64,000 bases of DNA from Flavobacteriales bacterium (GCA_947454525.1 CANGJM010000013.1:29398-93397); one strand, 5' to 3'; counted from the stretch's first letter, positions 1 through 8,580 are shown. Program-made: numbers and translations. The notes: generated from the sequence alone by a model not told the origin.

Positions 1-567
1 TTCTACCCATGTTTCGATAGGTTCAACAACTGTTTGTGTCAATGCTGGTCCACCTGTTGGCTCGTCTGTCGGCAATACCCAGCCTTCGTCACCGCCTTCG
101 ATGTTTTGATCACCTGCACGTGTATTTTCTAATTCTGCTTGCGTTGGTAGCACATCGGTTACTACATCATCCTCAATCACTGGCGGTAAGAAAGCCGTCA
201 TTTGCTCCAATTTTGGAGGTGGTGGAGGAGGAGGTGTTACCGGTGGAGGAACTTCATCTGCCGGTGGTTGTAACGTAATATTTGTCTTGTTTGCTTTTGG
301 AAGTTCTACCTCTTCTTTTGGCAAGCGTTTGATGAGTTCAGAAATCCCAAACGATAAGGCTGCAAAAAGAACCAAGCCAGCCATAATCATGACCATGCGC
401 TTGTTGTAGCTGCTTCTCAGGACATAAGCACCATAGGCTTTGTTTCTGTGCGCAAAAACGACTTCATTTCTCGTGTTTGATGTTACTTGCTGCCATTTGC
501 GGGCAGTTAAATAGTCTAGGAGAGAAAACCCAGTGACTAAAGCAACGATGACATAGAGGACTTGCAT
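1..567 (-). CDS. tonB: TonB family energy transducer, N-terminal part (cut by window edge)
   Basis: This protein transmits the proton motive force from the ExbB/ExbD motor in the inner membrane to TonB-dependent receptors in the outer membrane. The 189 visible codons begin at an ATG at 567, five bases after the stop of the upstream exbD gene. A hydrophobic N-terminal segment (about residues 1-20) is followed by the motif NEVVFAHRNKAYGAYVLR, typical of Bacteroidota TonB proteins. A second membrane segment lies at about residues 58-75, and then a proline-rich periplasmic linker with a run of seven prolines. The C-terminal TonB domain that contacts the receptor TonB box lies beyond base 1. Position as the last gene of exbB-exbD-exbD-tonB supports the call. 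Two membrane segments differ from the single anchor of proteobacterial TonB. Confidence 0.88.
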   Translation of the reverse strand, partial: MQVLYVIVALVTGFSLLDYLTARKWQQVTSNTRNEVVFAHRNKAYGAYVLRSSYNKRMVMIMAGLVLFAALSFGISELIKRLPKEEVELPKANKTNITLQPPADEVPPPVTPPPPPPPKLEQMTAFLPPVIEDDVVTDVLPTQAELENTRAGDQNIEGGDEGWVLPTDEPTGGPALTQTVVEPIETWVE

Positions 568-572
568 ACGAA

Positions 573-1220
573 TTATTTTTTAAGTTTTTCTTTCATCAAC
601 TGCAGTTCTCCTGGTGTAATGTCAACTGGTGCAATTACCCCGATCTCTGCAATTTTTAACTCATCCACAAGATCAATGAAATTCTTACATAACGCTTCTT
701 CATCTGTTTTGATCAGTACTTTCAGTGCTTCTCTCTTGACTCTAAGTGCGTCTAGCTTTTTAAGGTAAGTACTATCATCAAGTTCCTTGCGTTTTAGTTT
801 TTCATCAAGACCTTGCTTTTTAACTAAAACGTAATTATTTAACTTTCCTAACAATTTTCTTACACTTTTTTCTCCAGTTCCAAAATCAACCTCTTTTAAC
901 TCGGTTACGGAACCATCTTTATCGCGGTGATCTTTGTTGTAGTATTCACCTTGGTAATAGAAAATACGGTCTTCAGAAAGAAGGAAGGTAATCCCGTTAT
1001 TCATTTTAGGACCTTTCTGTTTTTCTGTTTCCTCTACTTTAGCTGGATAAGCCAATGGTAACATTTTAGGCTTGCTAAAAGTGGATGTGAGGACGAAGAA
1101 TGTCAAGAGTAGGAACGCCAAGTCAACCATAGGCGTCATGTCTACTCGAGTCGAGCTTTTCTTTGCTCTTTTCTTTCCTTTGCCGTGGCCACCGCCACCG
1201 CCTTCTGCGATTTCTGCCAT
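573..1220 (-). CDS. exbD: Biopolymer transport protein ExbD (second copy)
   Basis: ExbD is the proton-channel partner of ExbB in the motor that energises TonB. The 215-residue protein has a short basic cytoplasmic N-terminus with a Gly-rich stretch, then the family motif DMTPMVDLAFLLLTFF. Asp32 within the single membrane helix is the expected proton-carrying residue. A long periplasmic domain follows. It lies six bases after the first exbD and five bases before tonB, so co-transcription is nearly certain. Its periplasmic domain is Lys/Glu-rich and differs from the other ExbD, so the two are probably not interchangeable. Two ExbD paralogs in tandem are common in Bacteroidota. Confidence 0.93.
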   Translation of the reverse strand: MAEIAEGGGGGHGKGKKRAKKSSTRVDMTPMVDLAFLLLTFFVLTSTFSKPKMLPLAYPAKVEETEKQKGPKMNNGITFLLSEDRIFYYQGEYYNKDHRDKDGSVTELKEVDFGTGEKSVRKLLGKLNNYVLVKKQGLDEKLKRKELDDSTYLKKLDALRVKREALKVLIKTDEEALCKNFIDLVDELKIAEIGVIAPVDITPGELQLMKEKLKK

Positions 1221-1226
1221 GTCTGA

Positions 1227-1895
1227 TTAATTTATCGGAGCGAGCTCCGAAGAAGTTATGAAATTCAAGTTATTTAAGTTCAATTCCCTGAACACATTGA
1301 TGACATCTTCCGCTTTTTGGTATTTAGTTTTAGAGTCAACACGTAGAATGAATTTCGGTTTAAAATCATCCGCCACTGGATTTTCGCCTTTTAGTTTTGC
1401 TTCTTCGAACGCTGTTTTTGCAGAGTTTAAAGCGGCAACACCGGCGTAACTAATCCAGTCGTACAATTCATTCGTTTTTGTTGAATCTACTTGAATACCT
1501 TTTGTTTGGAATGTAATGCGGTCATCCGCACCTGTATCAATGTAAGAAGGTAATTCTTGCATGGTACAACCAAATGTTGACATGAACGTGAACTTTTCGA
1601 TTTGCTCTTCAGAAAGGCTCATTTTATACTTACCCATCATGCTCGTAAGCATTTCACGTCTTGCTTCAGCTCCAGACAAGTTAAAGAACACACGTCCTTC
1701 TTGGTCAATTGTCACCATAATTACGTTTTCAGGAATAAATTTATCACTGATACTTGAAGGTGTATTTACCGTAACGGGTTCACTTGCGCGGAATGAAGCG
1801 GCCAACATAAAGAATGTAACAAGCAAGAATGCCAAGTCCACCATAGGCGTCATGTCTATGGACGGAGAACTTTTAGGTATTTTTAATTTAGGCAT
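1227..1895 (-). CDS. exbD: Biopolymer transport protein ExbD (first copy)
   Basis: This is a second ExbD/TolR family subunit of the TonB motor, 222 residues. The N-terminus is short and basic and is followed by SIDMTPMVDLAFLLVTFF. Asp20 in this membrane helix is the conserved protonatable residue. The periplasmic part has two cysteines in its middle, one of them just before the stretch MQELPSYIDTG, which the second ExbD lacks. The gene starts 30 bases after exbB and ends six bases before the next exbD. Expression is expected from the promoter upstream of exbB. Confidence 0.93.
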   Translation of the reverse strand: MPKLKIPKSSPSIDMTPMVDLAFLLVTFFMLAASFRASEPVTVNTPSSISDKFIPENVIMVTIDQEGRVFFNLSGAEARREMLTSMMGKYKMSLSEEQIEKFTFMSTFGCTMQELPSYIDTGADDRITFQTKGIQVDSTKTNELYDWISYAGVAALNSAKTAFEEAKLKGENPVADDFKPKFILRVDSKTKYQKAEDVINVFRELNLNNLNFITSSELAPIN

Positions 1896-1925
1896 TGCTT
1901 GTTCCTTTAAATGTTAGACCAACAA

Positions 1926-2729
1926 TTAGTTTGTTGCAGAGAAATCCTGAACAATTGTGAAGCTTGCTTCGTCGATGCTGTACGTCATTGTATCAATCTT
2001 CGTAGAGAAGAAGTTGTACAAGATGATCGCTAATGTAGAAGCGGTAATACCGAATGCCGTGTTGATCAAGGCCTCAGAGATACCTGTTGCAAGTGCAGCT
2101 GTATCTGGCGAACCTTTTGACATCGCAGCAAACGAACGGATCATCCCTAGTACTGTTCCGATCAAACCGATTAAGGTTGCAACAGATGCACTTGTTGAAA
2201 GAACTGCTAAGTTTTTAGAAAGCATTGGTAACTCCAATGATGTTGCTTCTTCTAGTTCTTTTTTCAAAGACTCTAATTTTTGCTCTTTCGTTAAGCTAGA
2301 ATCACCATTGATGTGCTCGTATTTCTCAAGTCCAGCACGAACAACGTTTGCCAAAGAACCTTTTTGTTTGTCACATTGTGCGATTGCTGCTTTGTAATCT
2401 TTTTTCTCCATGTGTCCTTTAATAGACGCGATGAATTTATCTGTATTACCTTTTCCATTTGCCATTAGTAACGTAACTAGACGCTCGATAGAGAAAATGA
2501 TAATGATTAAGTTAATTGCTACTAGAATTGGTACGATGAATCCACCTTTGTAGATTACTCCGTACAAATTCCCTTCCATTGGTTCTCCTGTAGGATCGTT
2601 ATCAACGAAGTTACTTGGATCTCCAAAAACTTTACTGTAAATCAATGCTCCTGCTACTAATGCAATAGCAATAGCGAGAAACGAAACGATTGCTGAAAAT
2701 CCTCCTGCCGTCTTTTTGTTTTTGTTCAT
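1926..2729 (-). CDS. exbB: MotA/TolQ/ExbB proton channel family protein
   Basis: ExbB forms the membrane scaffold and ion channel of the TonB energising complex. The 267-residue protein has an N-terminal membrane helix (about residues 11-32), a second at about 64-82, a cytoplasmic region with heptad-like Lys/Glu segments, and two C-terminal helices. The stretch SASVATLIGLIGTVLGMIRSF is the family signature and matches the MotA/TolQ/ExbB domain. It is the first gene of the exbB-exbD-exbD-tonB operon and has its own promoter candidate about 45 bases upstream. The extra N-terminal helix, giving four in all, is usual for the Bacteroidota branch. Confidence 0.93.
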   Translation of the reverse strand: MNKNKKTAGGFSAIVSFLAIAIALVAGALIYSKVFGDPSNFVDNDPTGEPMEGNLYGVIYKGGFIVPILVAINLIIIIFSIERLVTLLMANGKGNTDKFIASIKGHMEKKDYKAAIAQCDKQKGSLANVVRAGLEKYEHINGDSSLTKEQKLESLKKELEEATSLELPMLSKNLAVLSTSASVATLIGLIGTVLGMIRSFAAMSKGSPDTAALATGISEALINTAFGITASTLAIILYNFFSTKIDTMTYSIDEASFTIVQDFSATN

Positions 2730-2774
2730 GATAAATAGATTTTAGTGTTTCTAATTTTTAAATTTTTCGAATGC

Positions 2775-2805
2775 CAAATATATAAAACTTTTGTTAGTTC
2801 CTAAA
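2775..2805 (-). promoter_or_regulatory. Promoter of the exbB operon
   Basis: On the minus strand the sequence reads TTTA, 19 bases, then TATATTTG. This matches the Bacteroidota housekeeping promoter (TTTG, N19, TAnnTTTG) with one mismatch in the -33 box. The predicted transcript would begin about 40 bases before the exbB start codon. Confidence 0.6.
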
Positions 2806-2970
2806 CTATCCTATGGACAGAAAGTTTCGTAATTCCTTCATTTTACTGATTTTTTAATCCGAATTCACTTATACAGATGCTTTAACGTCGAAAATCCATA
2901 ATTCTAACAAAAAAAACTTAACAGAATCTTAACCTTGGTTGATTTCGTTGAGACGGGAATTTATTGGCAA

Positions 2971-3008
2971 GAAAAAAGCCCCAACATATTCGTCGGGGCT
3001 TTTTTTTC
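2971..3008 (-). terminator. Intrinsic terminator after tRNA-Cys
   Basis: A GC-rich hairpin (AGCCCC pairing with GGGGCT, extended by a mismatch and further pairs) is flanked by A and T runs. On the minus strand it lies directly behind the tRNA-Cys gene and ends in a run of T. It also shields the divergent region upstream of exbB. Confidence 0.85.
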
Positions 3009-3011
3009 TTG

Positions 3012-3082
3012 AGGTCTCAAGCAGATTCGAACTGCTGTAGACGGTTTTGCAGACCGGTGCCTAACCGCTCGGCCATGAGACC
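3012..3082 (-). tRNA. tRNA-Cys (GCA)
   Basis: The 71-base gene folds into a standard cloverleaf. The acceptor stem is GGTCTCA paired with TGAGACC, the anticodon loop is CTGCAAA giving anticodon GCA, and the T arm carries GTTCGAATC. The discriminator base is T, the base recognised by cysteinyl-tRNA synthetase, which confirms the identity. The CCA end is not encoded. It sits 43 bases after the stop codon of the gene upstream on the same strand and has its own terminator. Confidence 0.97.
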
Positions 3083-3125
3083 ATCAGGGTTGCAAAAATA
3101 TGAAAATTCTGCTAATTCGAGCAAA

Positions 3126-4688
3126 TTAATCGAATTTCATTATCTTTTTTGACAACAATTTATTGCCAATTCTAGCGGAAACGTAGAAAAGTCCGTTTGA
3201 TACTTGGTCTCCTTGGTCATTGTTTCCATCCCAATAGAGGTCTTGAACGCCATTCAGGTTGGTTAATTTTCGAATTAATTCTCCCGATACCGAATACACA
3301 TACACTTGGTCATTGATGCCAAGCTCTTCTGGTAAATGAATGTTGCAGCCTTTGTTGAATGGATTTGGGAAAACTTGTATGGAACCTTCTTCATTTGGAA
3401 TGTACTCGCCAACACTTGCACTCACAAATTGATTCAAGTCGTAGGTTTCATCCCCATTTTGATAGGGCATGTAATGAAAGTAAACAAGAAACATTTCATC
3501 TGTTGTGTTAAATCCACTGTAGACATTTTGAGGAGGATTATTGGGATTGTTCAGGTTATTCAGGGTATTGTCAAAGGTTGCTTCTCCCTTGAGTTTGTAG
3601 CCCGTTGGAACTTTCTGGATGTGTTGGAAAAAATAAAAATCCTGCCACATGAAATTCCATTTCGGCACATTGATAAACGGAATGGTATCCAAGTTTTGCT
3701 TGTATGCATATGCTTTAATGTTCTTACCGATTAAATGCATGTGCGGAAAAACGGAAAGAACGGAATAGTTGGATGGAAGTCCTCCTCCACTCGGTGGGAA
3801 TTGAGCGGTCAAAGATGTTTCTTGATTGGCGGGCAGCGAGAAATTGTTGTTCGCTATGAGTGGTCCTGCGGAGACTTGCCGGACTCCAGTCGTGCCAAGT
3901 GGATAAAAATGGATGATGACCTTGGTGCTGTCAAAAGCGCCGTAACTTCCCATGGGATAATGCATGGCAAAGTAGATGCTCGATCCCGGACCAATATCAA
4001 TTCCAAGTTTCAATGGGTCTACAGACGGCAAGATCATGGGTGTTGCTCCCGGTGTATATCCCGTAATTAATTTTGTTGAAGCGTTACTTGGACTCGCGCA
4101 ATTACCATCGAGCGTGTCAGTACTTTCCACACTAGTTGGATCGACAAACACTAGCGCATGGTGCACAATTTCTCGATTTCCAGGAATTACCTCAACGGCT
4201 TTGATGATTCTGTTTTGTGTGAGATTTGTTGGGATGGAAAAACAAACATAATCATCATGAGAAAGTGCTTTACTCATGTACGTTGGAATCTGAACCGTCA
4301 AATCACCATTCCCTAGGAAAGAATTGCTTGAATAAACAGGTGGAGGCGGCGTATTCGCTGCATTTCCTTCAGGAAAACCTAGGTCCAGCCAAGTAAGAAT
4401 AGTCGATTTCTCTGCAGCACTTAAGGAACGATTGTGTAAATATTGTTGGTAGTTGTTATCCGGTGGCCATGGTGGCATTTCGTTGGTGTTGATGCATTGG
4501 TATACGAGTGAAGCCATTGGACTCACATCATTAAAGGTCATGAGTGAATTTGGAGCTGCACCACCTGGATGATGACATTTCGTACACTTATTGTAGAAAA
4601 TTTGCGCTACTTCACCACTCCAAGTTTGGGCCGATACATTCGTGAATAGGTAAAAAGTAAAGCTGAGTAGAAAACTAATTTTTTTCAT
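3126..4688 (-). CDS. Secreted copper type II monooxygenase-like protein with heme c site and T9SS sorting domain
   Basis: The 520-residue protein has a signal peptide (residues 1-20) and a short heme c segment with CTKCH at 35-39. The large central part resembles copper type II ascorbate-dependent monooxygenases (the PHM/DBH fold). Its His-rich motifs IVHHALVF, FAMHYP and FPHMHLIGKNIKAYA are the expected copper ligands. The last 80 or so residues form a T9SS type A sorting domain containing VFPNPFNKGCNIHLP, so it should be exported to the cell surface. The combination of a mono-heme electron-transfer segment and a copper oxygenase is known from Bacteroidota and Planctomycetes genomes, but the substrate is unknown. 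It is the last gene of a four-gene operon with a FadL channel, an SGNH-fold lipoprotein and an esterase, spaced six bases from the esterase gene. Catalytic activity is inferred, not shown. Confidence 0.75.
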   Translation of the reverse strand: MKKISFLLSFTFYLFTNVSAQTWSGEVAQIFYNKCTKCHHPGGAAPNSLMTFNDVSPMASLVYQCINTNEMPPWPPDNNYQQYLHNRSLSAAEKSTILTWLDLGFPEGNAANTPPPPVYSSNSFLGNGDLTVQIPTYMSKALSHDDYVCFSIPTNLTQNRIIKAVEVIPGNREIVHHALVFVDPTSVESTDTLDGNCASPSNASTKLITGYTPGATPMILPSVDPLKLGIDIGPGSSIYFAMHYPMGSYGAFDSTKVIIHFYPLGTTGVRQVSAGPLIANNNFSLPANQETSLTAQFPPSGGGLPSNYSVLSVFPHMHLIGKNIKAYAYKQNLDTIPFINVPKWNFMWQDFYFFQHIQKVPTGYKLKGEATFDNTLNNLNNPNNPPQNVYSGFNTTDEMFLVYFHYMPYQNGDETYDLNQFVSASVGEYIPNEEGSIQVFPNPFNKGCNIHLPEELGINDQVYVYSVSGELIRKLTNLNGVQDLYWDGNNDQGDQVSNGLFYVSARIGNKLLSKKIMKFD

Positions 4689-4694
4689 AGCACA

Positions 4695-5993
4695 TTAATG
4701 TTGGATAATAAATGGTCTCATGTGTTCTTGTCCATTCGATAAACGAAGCGAAACAAAATAGGTTCCGTTTGGCAAGATACTAAAATCAAATTCCTCTTGC
4801 TGAACCGATTCCATGAATAAATGTGTTTTGCCTAACAGGTCTGTGACATGCAATTGATCAATTTGAACACCGTCCACGGAGATGTATAGTTGTCCCGTAC
4901 TCGGATTTGGATAAATATTCAAGGACCATTGATCCTCTTTTAGTCCAGATGTTGAACACACTTCGTTGACTGGACTTCCATCACAGTAATTAATCGCGTA
5001 AAGTGTTGCCGTCTGTAGTGGATTATTTGCTGGTTGTAGCGCCGTTTCGGTACAGCCCATTTGTTTCACTAAAAAGTCGCGAACGAAACGAATGCTCGTA
5101 TCCATATATGCAGCATTGCTTAAGTATGGAACATGTGGCGCTCCCGGGAATGTGTAAAATTGATTTTCAACTCCAACAGCACAGGCACGTTCGTGAAGCA
5201 TTCGACTTCCGTCTAGGTACATTAATGGCGTACCTGGATTCACGACTCCACGGTTGTATTTGACTGTTCCGTCAGCTGTTCCGTGGAAGGAACAAAGTGG
5301 AATGTCGCCAGCTTCTAACCAGCTGTAACGCGCTAATGCACCACAACCATTAATCACTGCATGCACTTTCGTTGAATAACCTGGATTTCCACTGTTACCT
5401 TCTAGTCCACCAAGTGTATTGATGGTGCTTGCATTCAAATAATCTGAAATTTCACATGGATCGTTGAGGTAAGCCACGTGTAAAGCGGTAATGGCACCAG
5501 CAGAACTTCCACCGATGAAAATGTGATTGGTGTCTACTTTGTAGAGATTTGATGTTTGACAATCCTTGTAGAAATAGCGAATAGCGCCTTTTAAATCTTG
5601 AACAGCACGAACCACTGCTTTCACGGCGTTAGCGGAATCAAAGGGAAAGAATCCAAGGCGGTAATCGATGCTTGCACACACATATCCCTTTTTCGCAAAA
5701 CTTTCGGACCATGTTTTCACATCGTTGTCGGTTTTTGATCCACCGATAAAACTTCCACCGTGTACCCAGATAATCAAGGGTCTAGCAAGTTCTGTATCGC
5801 CAGTTGGCTCGTAAAAGTCGAGTTTCAATTGATTGTTTGCACCGCTCCATGTATTGTTTTGTCCGTAGATGACGTCACTTGTCACGGTAAAGTTGGTGAA
5901 AACGTCATTCGCATAGCGACCATTACTACAAGGCGATTGAGCGTAACTCGTTAGACTGATGAGGATTGTTAAAATGAAGGTAATTTTTTTCAT
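4695..5993 (-). CDS. Secreted alpha/beta-hydrolase (carboxylesterase-like) with T9SS sorting domain
   Basis: This is probably an exported esterase. The chosen ATG at 5993 gives MKKITFILTILISLTSYAQ, a clear signal peptide. An upstream in-frame start at 6029 would run into the previous gene and mask it. The oxyanion-hole motif HGG is at residues 78-80 and the nucleophile elbow GGSSAGA at 161-167, making Ser164 the nucleophile. HGTADGTVKY probably carries the acid, and GAPHVPYL the catalytic His. These features match the carboxylesterase/BD-FAE-like branch of the fold. The C-terminus has NIYPNPSTGQLYIS, the T9SS type A sorting domain. It starts 13 bases after the SGNH-fold lipoprotein gene and ends six bases before the copper protein gene. 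The substrate is not identifiable. Confidence 0.82.
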   Translation of the reverse strand: MKKITFILTILISLTSYAQSPCSNGRYANDVFTNFTVTSDVIYGQNNTWSGANNQLKLDFYEPTGDTELARPLIIWVHGGSFIGGSKTDNDVKTWSESFAKKGYVCASIDYRLGFFPFDSANAVKAVVRAVQDLKGAIRYFYKDCQTSNLYKVDTNHIFIGGSSAGAITALHVAYLNDPCEISDYLNASTINTLGGLEGNSGNPGYSTKVHAVINGCGALARYSWLEAGDIPLCSFHGTADGTVKYNRGVVNPGTPLMYLDGSRMLHERACAVGVENQFYTFPGAPHVPYLSNAAYMDTSIRFVRDFLVKQMGCTETALQPANNPLQTATLYAINYCDGSPVNEVCSTSGLKEDQWSLNIYPNPSTGQLYISVDGVQIDQLHVTDLLGKTHLFMESVQQEEFDFSILPNGTYFVSLRLSNGQEHMRPFIIQH

Positions 5994-6006
5994 AGTTACA
6001 TGGTGT

Positions 6007-7317
6007 TTAAGGGAAGCGGACTCCATCAAATTTATTGGCGTTCACTTCGGGGATTGTTGAATGGTATTTTTGGTTAATGGCTTTAATGAAAGCGTTGGCA
6101 AAATGCGCGTTCCCACGTGGATTCAAGTATATTCCATCTAAAGAATACGCTCCTCCGGAAACGAATTTCGAACTCATGCTCACTCCGTTGTAGGTGAATC
6201 CATCTGCTACGTTTGAAATGAATTGATCCGTATTTACCAGGGCAAGGTTATACGTTTGTGCCATTTGACGAATAAAATCATTGTAAGATTGAATTCTTCC
6301 TCTTAATACAGAAAGTTCATCAGCATCTAATACAAATTCATCGCGTATAGGAAAAAGGACACCCATTTGATTGCATTTTACGGAGTCCAAGGGTAAGCTG
6401 AGTAGCAGTAATTCTGTGGATTGAATCTGACGAACAGCAAACATGTTCGCAGTAGAATCGACCATCATGAATGGATTCGCGCCCAATTGAAAGTAATATC
6501 CAAGTGGATTATAGATGCTGTTCAGCGTTCCAACGTTGCTGTTGTCTAACGTTAATCCGTTCCATGGAATGGTTGTGAAATAAGGCATTTGACTGACGTC
6601 TGGAATGGTTGCCAACGCGCCTTTTGCACCGTTTGCGGTTAAATTCTGAACGACTTGTTCGTAGTTTTGTTGAAATTGAAGATCCGAAGGCAAGGTTTCA
6701 TGAGTCCCGCCAGATTTAGCGTAATCCAAAACGTCCTCTAGTCCTATGTACAATTGAAAAAACGTGGCGTTTTGCGCGAGTAACTCATCTAGTAAACGTG
6801 TGTTTGGAGAAGCGCACATTCGGTTATAAAAAGGATTTATTCCTGCCAAGCTTGCATTTGTAAATTGATTTAATCGCAGTCCAGGAATACCAAAAACGGT
6901 AAATGGATTATTGGCATTGTAACACGATTGATTGATGCTGCTTAAATCCCCGGTGCTAGCATCTCGGATAGGTGATAACGAAACCGTTCCTTGACAATCG
7001 GTTTTATATCCCAAATGCAAAGGCGCGAGTCCGGTGGTACTGATTCCGACGGAGGCACTATTTATCCATGGGATATTTGCTGGATTAGAACCAATTAATT
7101 CAAATTGTCCGGCTAGAATATTCGCTAATGAATTTTGCTGACCTTGGTATTTGAGGCCATCATCCATATAACCGCCCATTTGTCCGTCACCGATAAAAAT
7201 GATTTTTGACACATCAAGTTCACCTTTCGAGGGAAGTGGACTTTTGACTTTTGGTTCGCAGGAAAGCAAGCCCAATGCCGTAAAAACTGTTAGTAGGAAG
7301 AAGTGACGTTTATTCAT
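6007..7317 (-). CDS. SGNH/GDSL-fold lipoprotein lacking the catalytic residues
   Basis: The 436-residue product starts at the ATG at 7317, whose A is also the last base of the upstream TAA stop (TAATG overlap). Residues 1-20 end in LLSC, a lipobox, so it is a lipoprotein. The overall layout follows the Bacteroidota SGNH/GDSL hydrolases that pair with FadL channels: an N-terminal block near residue 42, NILAGQF, a middle hydrolase region, and a C-terminal block ending in DGVRFP. In block I, however, the expected G-[ND]-S is GDGQMGG (43-49), without the serine. In block V the usual DGIH is DGIY (394-397), without the histidine. If the alignment is right it is a pseudoenzyme, perhaps a binding or accessory protein for the channel. 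A longer reading frame upstream is only a shadow of the FadL gene. Confidence 0.75.
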   Translation of the reverse strand: MNKRHFFLLTVFTALGLLSCEPKVKSPLPSKGELDVSKIIFIGDGQMGGYMDDGLKYQGQQNSLANILAGQFELIGSNPANIPWINSASVGISTTGLAPLHLGYKTDCQGTVSLSPIRDASTGDLSSINQSCYNANNPFTVFGIPGLRLNQFTNASLAGINPFYNRMCASPNTRLLDELLAQNATFFQLYIGLEDVLDYAKSGGTHETLPSDLQFQQNYEQVVQNLTANGAKGALATIPDVSQMPYFTTIPWNGLTLDNSNVGTLNSIYNPLGYYFQLGANPFMMVDSTANMFAVRQIQSTELLLLSLPLDSVKCNQMGVLFPIRDEFVLDADELSVLRGRIQSYNDFIRQMAQTYNLALVNTDQFISNVADGFTYNGVSMSSKFVSGGAYSLDGIYLNPRGNAHFANAFIKAINQKYHSTIPEVNANKFDGVRFP

Positions 7318-8552
7318 TACCAACGATAGTTTAAAGAAATTCCCGGCGCGAGTGCAATGGAGGTGAATGTGCCGTTCAATTGTGTTTCTAGATTTTTGTC
7401 GCTTCGTCGCATGCGAGTCACATACATTGAAGCATCGAAAGAAAAATGTTCGTTGGCACGGAAACTCAATCCAGTAGTGCCATAAAGTCGATTTGCATCG
7501 GGCGTTTCCGGTGTGACAAATCCTGATTGAACAGGGGAGAAGCCAAAACCACCACCAAAGCGGAAGGTCCATTTTTCTGAAGCGGTATATGCTGCCCCAC
7601 CACGGAAGGCAAAAATACTTTCGTAGTTTCTTGCGGATTTTGTGTCGCTCAATGCGCTGGTATTTTGAGCATAATCGAAGGCTAGTGTGTCATACACTTT
7701 CCAATTTACACGGTTTAGGTCCAGCACGAAAGTCCATTTTTTATTTGCGCTAAAACTAAGTCCGAGTGTAAGTACACTTGGCAAGGGAAGTTGGCTAGAA
7801 AAAGTTCCATTCGGAAAACTTGAGGACAACGCGTTTGGAACAGTGAAGGTTGCATTTCCATTATCTACGGACATCGAGACTTTTGACCGGTAGGTTAATC
7901 CCATGGAAAATCGTTCGTTCACATGGTAAAGAATGCCTGCGTTGTATCCAAAACCAATGGCTTTTCCTGCGAGTTCAGCATGGCCATAATTTCCTAGGCT
8001 GTCTTGAACAGGAATGTCTTTTTGTAGGTTCACGCTTCCTTTACTGATGACAAATCCAGCGCCAATTCCGAGTCGTTCACTGATGCGATAGGAAAAAGTT
8101 GGTTGGATGAAAATGGCTTTTAACGAAAGTCTTGTGAGTGCGAAACGTCCAATCCAATTCGGTTCCCACTGAACCGTGCTCCCAAATGGTGTGTAAATGG
8201 CTAGTCCGAACGAAAGGGGCTCTAAGGATTTTTTACATCGGTAAAGTCCGTAGGCCGAAAAGGGAGTTCCAACAGGATTTTGCGTGCGATAACTCGTTTG
8301 TGTTGCTGAATCAGTGTAAAGGACATGTGCAAAAATGGGCGTTCCAGCGAGGTTCACTTCTGATTTATTCGCAAAAGCACTTGCCCCCGGATTAAAAAAC
8401 AAACTGGAAGCATCTACATTTAATGCTGTTCCCGCGCATCCCATTCCTTGTTGTTTTTGTCCCTGAAAATTGACTTGAAATCCTTGTGCATACGACGATA
8501 ATGCGGCTGCAAGAACAAAGGACAAACACGAAATATTTAAGAAAGATTTCAC
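7317..8552 (-). CDS. OmpP1/FadL/TodX family outer membrane channel
   Basis: FadL-type barrels carry hydrophobic molecules such as long-chain fatty acids or aromatics across the outer membrane. The 411-residue protein has a signal peptide (about 1-22) and then GFQVNFQGQKQQGMGCAGTA, a family-typical N-terminal hatch region, followed by SSLFFNPGASAF. The rest consists of alternating beta strands and ends in an aromatic residue (Trp, then stop: SLNYRW), consistent with barrel assembly. It is the first gene of the operon with the SGNH-fold lipoprotein, esterase and copper protein. A partner SGNH-fold lipoprotein next to a FadL gene is a recurring arrangement in this phylum. The transported substrate is not known. 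Confidence 0.88.
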   Translation of the reverse strand: MKSFLNISCLSFVLAAALSSYAQGFQVNFQGQKQQGMGCAGTALNVDASSLFFNPGASAFANKSEVNLAGTPIFAHVLYTDSATQTSYRTQNPVGTPFSAYGLYRCKKSLEPLSFGLAIYTPFGSTVQWEPNWIGRFALTRLSLKAIFIQPTFSYRISERLGIGAGFVISKGSVNLQKDIPVQDSLGNYGHAELAGKAIGFGYNAGILYHVNERFSMGLTYRSKVSMSVDNGNATFTVPNALSSSFPNGTFSSQLPLPSVLTLGLSFSANKKWTFVLDLNRVNWKVYDTLAFDYAQNTSALSDTKSARNYESIFAFRGGAAYTASEKWTFRFGGGFGFSPVQSGFVTPETPDANRLYGTTGLSFRANEHFSFDASMYVTRMRRSDKNLETQLNGTFTSIALAPGISLNYRW

Positions 8553-8572
8553 AATTTAAGCTTGGGTTGTAC

Positions 8573-8580
8573 CAAATATA
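8573..8580 (-). promoter_or_regulatory. -7 element of the FadL operon promoter
   Basis: TATATTTG on the minus strand matches the Bacteroidota -7 box exactly and would start transcription about 17 bases before the FadL gene. A TTTG lies upstream but with a spacing of 15 instead of 19, so the -33 box is uncertain. The oppositely oriented chaN-like gene starts 35 bases away. Confidence 0.4.

Noticed and set aside
6007..7572. Longer SGNH-lipoprotein reading frame starting at 7572
   Set aside because: The extra N-terminal 85 residues are the FadL gene read in another frame. The ATG at 7317 gives a proper lipobox and a TAATG overlap.
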